Of a DNA stretch of 53,273 bases, positions 49,001-53,273 are shown piece after piece. Source of the stretch: UMGS172 sp045636945 (lineage in GTDB: Bacteria; Bacillota; Clostridia; Oscillospirales; Acutalibacteraceae). Under the pieces are notes generated by a model that had not been told where the DNA came from, searched no databases, and worked only from the letters and a program-made list of their open reading frames with translations. The position numbers were made by a program, and so were the translations under genes. The stretch is from assembly GCA_045636945.1 (NCBI GenBank), contig JAZTYO010000008.1, positions 1 to 53,273 of the forward strand, read 5' to 3'. The stretch's first letter is position 1. Every line of letters begins with the position of its first letter.

Positions 49001-49793
49001 TTCTTCCGCTATCTACTTCGATGCTAACGGTGGCGATCCTGTTGAAGCTGTCGGTGGCGATCCTGGCGAACAGATTGGTAAGCTCCCTACCGCTACCAAG
49101 AAGGGTTACACCTTCAATACTTGGTTCACCGATAAGGAACTCACTACTCCCTTTACTGCTAAGACTTTTGGCGAAGAGTCCATAACTCTCTATGCAGGTT
49201 GGATGCTCGGCAAGTTCTCTGAGAGCTTCGAAGACTTCCCCAACGCTGTTCTCGCACAGGGTATTTCCGGTGGTTATAAGCTTTATAAAGAGACGAACGC
49301 AGGCTACGATAAGGCTAACGTTCAGAACGGAACTACTTCAATCTACCGTGACGGTACCTCTACAGGCGCTAAGGCATTCACCCTCAGCCGTTCTGCAGAT
49401 CTCGAGCTCACTGTAGGTAAGCAGTATACCTTGACTTTCTATGTCAAGCCCGAAGCTATCAACGATGCAGCAGGTACTATCTCCCTCATCGGTATGACTT
49501 CTAACACCGGTATTGCCGCACCTAAGAGCACTAACGTTATCACTACTGTTGGAGAGCTCAAGGCAGGTGAGTGGCAGAAGGTTTCCTACACCTTCACTGC
49601 CGACAACAAGTTTGTTGGTATTTCCACCACCGCAGGCAATAATATGTATCTCGACAACTTCACCATTACCCTTAAGGGTTACACCGGCACCACTACCGGC
49701 GACACCTCTGTCAGCCCCATGATCATTGCTATAATGGTTATCCTTGCAGCAGGCGCACTCGTAGTAACCGGCAAGAAGGTTTTTGAGAAATAA
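46092..49793 (+). CDS. Large secreted, membrane-anchored repeat protein
   Basis: A 1233-residue surface protein. Residues 1-32 are a signal peptide (RKIVSVICAVALLLSLCTVSL). Four InlB-like (Listeria-Bacteroides/Flg_new) repeats, each ending in a G-W-Y-x-D...LYAKW pattern, lie near residues 470-510, 540-575, 775-810 and 1005-1040. Between them are beta-rich modules of 150-200 residues with CBM-like features (for example YRVTFDYKYLAG, AWIDNVVIEKG, YTFSFKYKLLEGD, HILLDDIVIL, MYLDNFTITL). The C-terminus is a TTTGDTS linker, a membrane helix (PMIIAIMVILAAGALVV) and a basic tail, with no LPXTG. It likely binds glycans at the cell surface. Codon use indicates high expression. ATG at 46092 follows AAAAGGAG. 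Confidence 0.85.
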   Translation: MTRNIRKIVSVICAVALLLSLCTVSLIGSTSAVINNNDGASVVTNYETLKTYDFDNASGFGYRRYIDVFEYVNGGVVLENDGHGGGVWLATDPAHTDVVDHKNGAAYDTLLRLEAGATYRVTFDYKYLAGATKGRVLLLVAPDATSTVDSSTPQKNGTYITVTEKTNQEPVLNFDPALAEDTAVQKATYIFTVGDKSINLGFTGEQSRCKAWIDNVVIEKGTSSIVLKDLNNEYNFDYTDEAIQNAVLDRMNVLNATQAHYSWYNWNDFKFNASGSDSYPGLPCFTDEGMKYVIGKGHVFEQDSKKIWASNALVYGAGNDDGLGNKDIKYLRFCDEATYLITVKYKVTQVTTDVTLGLAYMNTCTAGEMSIIPGSVVTYNSTTDDWQYLTVAVDTAETPEIADKILTLTACVSRDQKWATVVVDSINIKEKRNVTNGVAIMAYNNKGNVKYNIISIGSNITLDIPTNDNPDAAFAGWYTSADFAEGTKVDMNGYTPVKGVNNLYAKWVNTASVVRFDNQGAVTEQKFAVGLELPDPVRPNPYLFFEGWYTDTNFTTKLTTVPDYDVTLYAKYNGSFLNFNNIAKADGTGSPYLTADPADPDNSVVKFTAGKSARPNFMIPAYDIADSKGFEIKPNTSYIVTYKIKKIDADTDASVDLYQGDKPSGDATTRTQMKDSNAKANSTDEWTNVTYSFTTGETLYLEKTNWSYQNHVFFTIYSGSGNVGVYLDDFCIAEVLDEAPEGTVTINFEANGTEVPPMYGYTGENIPVLAAPIVGGYEFQGWYVDKRLTIPFTATTFGDSNITLYAKWKAVPFLVDFTDYEKGQASERAKFVNENGNDYIDWHVAYATNNTSNTGTGYRIFLNKGGVHQQVELGTTYTFSFKYKLLEGDIKIRAVTTAKLNGWVSYVEHKGQELVINKVTNDWTEGTLTFTINEIDGTGNYLSFGVAGHGHILLDDIVILAGGGKMNLYGSSAIYFDANGGDPVEAVGGDPGEQIGKLPTATKKGYTFNTWFTDKELTTPFTAKTFGEESITLYAGWMLGKFSESFEDFPNAVLAQGISGGYKLYKETNAGYDKANVQNGTTSIYRDGTSTGAKAFTLSRSADLELTVGKQYTLTFYVKPEAINDAAGTISLIGMTSNTGIAAPKSTNVITTVGELKAGEWQKVSYTFTADNKFVGISTTAGNNMYLDNFTITLKGYTGTTTGDTSVSPMIIAIMVILAAGALVVTGKKVFEK

Positions 49794-49805
49794 TTAAAAC
49801 AAATA

Positions 49806-49835
49806 AACAACCCCGTCCGTAAGGATGGGGTTGTT
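49806..49835. terminator. Bidirectional terminator between surface protein and AraC genes
   Basis: AACAACCCCGTCC-GTAA-GGATGGGGTTGTT (49806-49835) is a 13-bp stem with one wobble. It separates convergent genes and has T-rich sequence on its right and A-rich on its left. Confidence 0.9.
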
Positions 49836-49852
49836 CTTGTTTGTATTTTGAA

Positions 49853-50743
49853 TTATAAAAATTTAACCGATAATTTGTACTCACGCGGAGTCATCGAAGT
49901 AACCGTTTTGAAAACTCTTGTAAAGTACTGCGGTGATGAAAAACACAATAGGTCGGAAATCTGCTCATTATTAAGTCTTTGCTCACGCATTAAAAATTTA
50001 GCTTCATTAATTTTAAGCTCAGTGTAATACTGCACCACCGTTTTGCCTGTAACCTTTTTGAAAACATCACAAATCTGACTTTTCCCGTAGTTGGTTTGCT
50101 TACAAACATCGTCTATTGTGATATTACCGTATATACTGTTTTCAAGTAAATTAACAATTACTGCAACAAGCTGATTGATAGATGTATTATTGTGTTGTAA
50201 CAATGTTGTATATGAATTCTCGCTATTATCGGTATCAAGTGTTCGTTTCAATAGAATTAAAAACTGCTCTAAGTAGGTTTTAATCATTTGCTCAGCACCA
50301 AATGGTTCCTGAGGATGAACTTTGATAACACCCGGACAATCACCGTACGATTTTTGCATTTCGTTGACAATAGCAGCTAATATCCCCTGTAAATTATATG
50401 GCACCTGTGTTATCAGATTTTTAAAGCTGTTCATTGCTTTTTTATTGGCAACGAATGTCATAATAAATATGTTTGCAGGAGTTTTACCATCGCATTTTAC
50501 ACTGTGAATTTCTCCCGGCTTGTGAAATATGATTTCACCTTTGTTGATAATGTGTGTCGAGTCATCCGAGGTCGCTATCACACGTCCGTTATCAACATAA
50601 ACGAACTCCCAAAATTGGTGTTTTTCGCGACCCGAGCGGTAGTTTGCAGTAAAGTCAAAATAATACATTGTAATGACACTTGAAACAGATATTGAATTAT
50701 TAATTTTCAGTCTGTTATCGTATAACCAATTATATTTCGACAA
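49853..50743 (-). CDS. AraC-family regulator with cupin sensor domain
   Basis: A 296-residue AraC/XylS regulator. The N-terminal half has a cupin-like sugar-sensing domain (FWEFVYVDNGRVIATSDDSTHIINKGEIIFHKPGEIHSVKCDG). The C-terminal 100 residues hold the double helix-turn-helix (ITIDDVCKQTNYGKSQICDVFKKVTGKTVVQYY and NNEQISDLLCFSSPQYFTRVFKTVTSMTPREYK). The best start is TTG at 50743, six bases after GAGGTG; an ATG at 50749 and GTG at 50752 overlap that site. It is divergent from the Gfo/Idh/MocA-isomerase genes and probably controls them in response to a sugar. Confidence 0.9.
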   Translation of the reverse strand: MSKYNWLYDNRLKINNSISVSSVITMYYFDFTANYRSGREKHQFWEFVYVDNGRVIATSDDSTHIINKGEIIFHKPGEIHSVKCDGKTPANIFIMTFVANKKAMNSFKNLITQVPYNLQGILAAIVNEMQKSYGDCPGVIKVHPQEPFGAEQMIKTYLEQFLILLKRTLDTDNSENSYTTLLQHNNTSINQLVAVIVNLLENSIYGNITIDDVCKQTNYGKSQICDVFKKVTGKTVVQYYTELKINEAKFLMREQRLNNEQISDLLCFSSPQYFTRVFKTVTSMTPREYKLSVKFL

Positions 50744-50857
50744 AAACATCACCTCGGAAAATATTATAAATACAACGGAAAATAATATACTGCATTTACT
50801 GCAAGACTATTGTAACATAAATTTAGAAAATTTCAATACATTTTATTGGGGGTATAT

Positions 50858-51663
50858 ATGATTAAGTCTGGTCTTATTGGTTTTGGCGGAATTGCACGTT
50901 CTCATAAGTCCGCACACGTTCGCCTTGAAAACGAAGGATTTGGCTCAAAGCTGGTTGCTATCTGCGACATACGCTCCGAGATTTTCGGTCAGAATATGGA
51001 GATTAATCTCGGTGCAGCAAACGTATGATTGTGGCCGCCAAGAAAGCTGACCGTAAGCTTATGATTGGCCTTTGCCTCAGATTTGAGCCTATGTATTTAG
51101 TTCTCAAGGAAATGATTGATTCAAATAAGTTCGGCAAGGTAAATAATGTTTTTTTTGAACGCCTTGGCGGTATGCCTACAGGTTGGGAAAATTGGTACTA
51201 CGACCCCGAAAAGTCAGGTGGAATCGAGTTTGACCTCCACATTCATGACCTTGATATGACACGCTTCCTCTTTGGCGAGCCTAAGTGGGTTTCCTCTGTA
51301 AAGAACGGCTACCGAAACATCAACACCCGTTTCGGCTACGACGGTTTCTCGGTTATGACGGTTGACGATTGGAGTGGCTCAAATACTTTCAAGTTCAAAA
51401 TGGGCTACCGTGTTGCTTTTGACGATGCTACCGTTGTAATGGAAAACGGTGTTGTTACTGTTTTCCCCAGCGAGGGTGAGGCATACACCGTTGAATATGA
51501 CAAGAAGGACAGAATGGCAGAGGAGCTTCGTTATCTTTGCCAGCAGATTACCGACGGCATTGAGAATACCGTAAACTCACTTGAAAGCACCAAGGCCGAT
51601 ATCACATTGACCGAAAAGGTTCGCAAGAGCTATTTGAAAAACGGAAAGGTGATTAAACTATGA
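50858..51663 (+). pseudogene. Gfo/Idh/MocA oxidoreductase with internal deletion
   Basis: The first frame (50858-51028) gives a Rossmann N-terminus, KSGLIGFGGIARSHKSAH, then VAICDIR, and stops after EINLGAANV. A second frame (ATG 51025, overlapping by four bases) continues IVAAKKADRKLMIGLCLRF, YDPEKSGGIEFDLHIHDLDMTRFLFG and the C-terminal domain to 51663. Just before that ATG the second frame reads SKR, which matches the family's helix after the cofactor domain. So roughly 55-65 residues, including the EKP motif with the catalytic Lys, have been lost in a deletion that also shifted the frame. The product cannot be a working dehydrogenase. A new split two-gene form is very unlikely. Confidence 0.8.
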
Positions 51664-52487
51664 GCACTAAAATCGGCGTTATAGTTTCGTTTAATAAGAA
51701 CACAGATATACTCGCAAAGTTTAAGGAAATCAAGGAGCTCGGACTTCAGACCTGTCAGGTAAACATTTGGGATATGTCACTCTATACCGATGAGGTTGCT
51801 GAGGCAATGGTCAACGCTTCCAAAGAAACAGGTGTCGAGATCTCGACCTTCTGGGCAGGTTGGAGAGGCCCTCAGTCGTGGAACTTCTACGAAGGACAAT
51901 ACGACTTAGGACTTGTTCCCGACGAATACCGTGCCGACCGTTACGACGACCTTATGATGGCAGCAGAGTTTGTCAAGAAATTGGGAGTCAAAAACCTTGC
52001 AACCCACGTTGGATTCCTTCCTGAAAACCCTGCCGATGAGCGTTATTGGAAGACGGTTTACATATTGCGCAAGCTTTGTAAAAAGCTGGAGTCTTACGGT
52101 ATACGTTTTCTCTTTGAAACCGGTCAGGAAACACCCGTTGTCCTTATGCGAGTTATGGAGGATATCGGTACAAGCAACCTCGGCATCAACCTTGATACAG
52201 GTAACCTTATCCTTTACGGAAAGGCAAACCCCGTCGATGCTTTGGATATGATTGGCACCAAGGTTTACGACGTACACCTTAAGGACGGGCTTTATCCGAC
52301 CGACGGTAAGCACCTCGGAAAAGAAGTTCGTTTTGGTGACGGCAAGGCCAATTTCAAGGAGTTTTTGCCAAAACTCAAGGCTCTCGGATACGAGGGAAGC
52401 CTCACCATTGAACGCGAGATTACCGGTGAAAAACAGATTGCCGACATTATCTATGCCCGCGACCTGATAAAGGAATATTGGAAGTAA
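51660..52487 (+). CDS. Sugar phosphate isomerase/epimerase (AP endonuclease family 2 fold)
   Basis: A 275-residue TIM-barrel protein. Family features are the start TKIGVIVSFNKNTDILAKFKEIKELGLQTCQ, the segment VKNLATHVGFLP, the metal-ligand FETGQE (Glu), NLGINLDTGNLILYG (Asp), VYDVHLKDG (His/Asp) and SLTIEREI (Glu). It would isomerise or epimerise a keto sugar or inositol derivative, normally acting with the Gfo/Idh/MocA dehydrogenase beside it. It overlaps that broken gene by four bases, so its translation may depend on it. Full length. Confidence 0.88.
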   Translation: MSTKIGVIVSFNKNTDILAKFKEIKELGLQTCQVNIWDMSLYTDEVAEAMVNASKETGVEISTFWAGWRGPQSWNFYEGQYDLGLVPDEYRADRYDDLMMAAEFVKKLGVKNLATHVGFLPENPADERYWKTVYILRKLCKKLESYGIRFLFETGQETPVVLMRVMEDIGTSNLGINLDTGNLILYGKANPVDALDMIGTKVYDVHLKDGLYPTDGKHLGKEVRFGDGKANFKEFLPKLKALGYEGSLTIEREITGEKQIADIIYARDLIKEYWK

Positions 52488-52492
52488 TTATA

Positions 52493-52524
52493 AAAGCCCT
52501 TGCCCATTACGGTGCGAGGGCTTT
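52493..52524 (+). terminator. Terminator after the isomerase gene
   Basis: AAAGCCCTTGC (52493-52503) pairs with GCGAGGGCTTT (52514-52524) over 11 positions with one wobble. Confidence 0.85.
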
Positions 52525-52623
52525 GTTACGTAATAAAGGTATATCCATTTTGCCAAATTCAGACTATATTTTGTCGAAAAAATTATAACTCTGTTAAAAT
52601 TTAAACAATTTTCGTTTTAGGTA

Positions 52624-52652
52624 TTGAGTTTTTACAAAAAATCAGTTATAAT
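52624..52652 (+). promoter_or_regulatory. Promoter of the GGGtGRT gene
   Basis: TTGAGT (52624-52629), 17-base spacer, consensus TATAAT (52647-52652), about 35 bases before the ATG at 52687. Confidence 0.7.
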
Positions 52653-52686
52653 TAGCAAGGTTAAACCACGAAAGGAGTTTTAAGTT

Positions 52687-53273
52687 ATGGATTATTCACT
52701 CGAAGTTCAGCACATGTGTCCTTTAACCAAAGGACCCCATCACGGTCCCGCACCTATTCCCGAAGAGGGCAAATGGGTTCAGGCCAAAGAAGTAAAAGAC
52801 ATTTCCGCTTACACTCACGGTGTTGGCTGGTGTGCACCTCAGCAGGGTGCTTGCAAGCTTTCGCTCAACGTTAAGGAAGGTATCATTGAGGAAGCTCTCG
52901 TTGAGACCATCGGTTGCTCGGGTATGACTCACTCTGCCGCTATGGCTGCTGAGATTCTCCCCGGTAAGACCATTCTCGAGGCTCTTAACACCGACCTTGT
53001 TTGCGATGCTATCAACACTGCTATGCGTGAGCTCTTCCTCCAGATCGTTTATGGTCGTTCGCAGTCTGCTTTCTCTGAAGGCGGTCTTGTTATCGGCGCA
53101 GGTATGGAGGATCTCGGTAAGGGTGAGCGTTCCATGGTTGGTACTATGTACGGTACTAAGGCAAAGGGCGTAAGATACCTTGAAATGACCGAAGGCTACT
53201 GCACCAGAATGGCTCTTGATGAGAACAATGAGGTTATCGGCTATGAGTTCGTATCTCTCGGCAAGATGACCGA
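52687..53273 (+). CDS. GGGtGRT/NifU-like iron-sulfur scaffold family protein (5' part)
   Basis: The first 195 residues are in the window; the gene runs off the end. MDYSLEVQHMCPLTKGPHHG starts the chain. WCAPQQGACKLSLNVKEGIIEEALVETIGCSGMTHSAAMAAEILPGKT resembles the NifU/IscU N-terminal scaffold with conserved Cys residues. EGGLVIGAGMEDLGKGERSMVGTMYGTKAKG then fits the GGGtGRT family, whose function is not established. AAAGGAGTTTTAAGTT precedes the ATG. Codon use is strongly biased, indicating high expression. Whether it carries an Fe-S cluster is an inference from the NifU-like part. Confidence 0.7.
   Translation, partial: MDYSLEVQHMCPLTKGPHHGPAPIPEEGKWVQAKEVKDISAYTHGVGWCAPQQGACKLSLNVKEGIIEEALVETIGCSGMTHSAAMAAEILPGKTILEALNTDLVCDAINTAMRELFLQIVYGRSQSAFSEGGLVIGAGMEDLGKGERSMVGTMYGTKAKGVRYLEMTEGYCTRMALDENNEVIGYEFVSLGKMT

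Noticed and set aside
1..53273. tRNA, rRNA, CRISPR array or transposase
   Set aside because: No T-loop-like motifs with acceptor stems, no regularly spaced direct repeats and no transposase or integrase reading frame were noticed in the intergenic spaces.

Overview
The window is a low-to-mid GC, gene-dense bacterial chromosome segment, most likely from a spore-forming Clostridia member of the Oscillospirales/Ruminococcaceae type. The reasons are an IspH-ribosomal protein S1 fusion, a SpoIID homologue and a LysM-GH18 spore-cortex-type hydrolase, a Gram-positive YidC with Jag, a DUF951 gene before prfA, a queT gene behind a structured leader that fits the Ruminococcaceae-restricted preQ1-III riboswitch, and Bacillus/Clostridium-style LexA boxes. 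Most genes lie on the + strand in short operons with strong AGGAGG-type ribosome binding sites.

Layout. 1-2.6 kb: the end of a YhaN/SbcC-like ATPase, an intracellular sialidase-fold protein, then a gene graveyard (lipoprotein, AraC and Gfo/Idh/MocA remnants) that ends at palindromic repeats. 2.5-16.6 kb: a Y-family polymerase with two LexA boxes, unknown membrane proteins, a left-handed beta-helix protein, a NUDIX hydrolase, two zinc-finger membrane proteins, galU-lexA-rnhA, queT with its leader, an HI0933-type flavoprotein, cmk and ispH-rpsA, then a membrane pair that includes a DUF624 protein. 16.6-27.3 kb: LysM-GH18 hydrolase, rsmG, a ParB/Noc gene, a tandem GH16 pair whose first member lacks the catalytic residues, rarA, two PH-domain membrane proteins, spoIID, a membrane protein and a broken DUF4417 gene. 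27.4-32.8 kb: mnmE-mnmG-SDR, a mazF toxin with a 15-codon leader ORF, and a propeller-like protein. 32.9-42.3 kb: a small sigma-like/XRE module, then rpmH-rnpA-yidD-yidC-jag, DUF951-prfA, Sua5, coaE, a lytic transglycosylase and an M18 aminopeptidase. 42.3-53.3 kb: fruK-ptsI, a MarR regulator with paired operators, a 1233-residue surface protein, a divergent AraC regulator facing a deleted Gfo/Idh/MocA gene and a sugar isomerase, and the start of a GGGtGRT/NifU-like gene.

How the genes work together. Housekeeping translation and tRNA-modification functions dominate (rpmH, rnpA, mnmE, mnmG, rsmG, prfA, Sua5, S1), together with envelope biogenesis (yidC, yidD, jag, galU, SpoIID, Slt) and SOS/repair (lexA, the LexA-boxed polymerase, rarA, rnhA). 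The classical oriC-proximal set is present but split into three separated blocks, with dnaA and soj not in view. Sugar-related accessory genes at both ends show recent decay: two Gfo/Idh/MocA genes, one AraC and one lipoprotein are broken.

The most promising unexplained items are the tandem GH16 enzyme/pseudoenzyme pair without signal peptides, the RING-finger/zinc-ribbon membrane pair, the small sigma-like/coiled-coil/XRE module, the long structured leader of rpmH, and the mazF gene whose antitoxin position holds only a 15-codon ORF. No mobile element with a transposase, no CRISPR array and no tRNA or rRNA gene was recognised.
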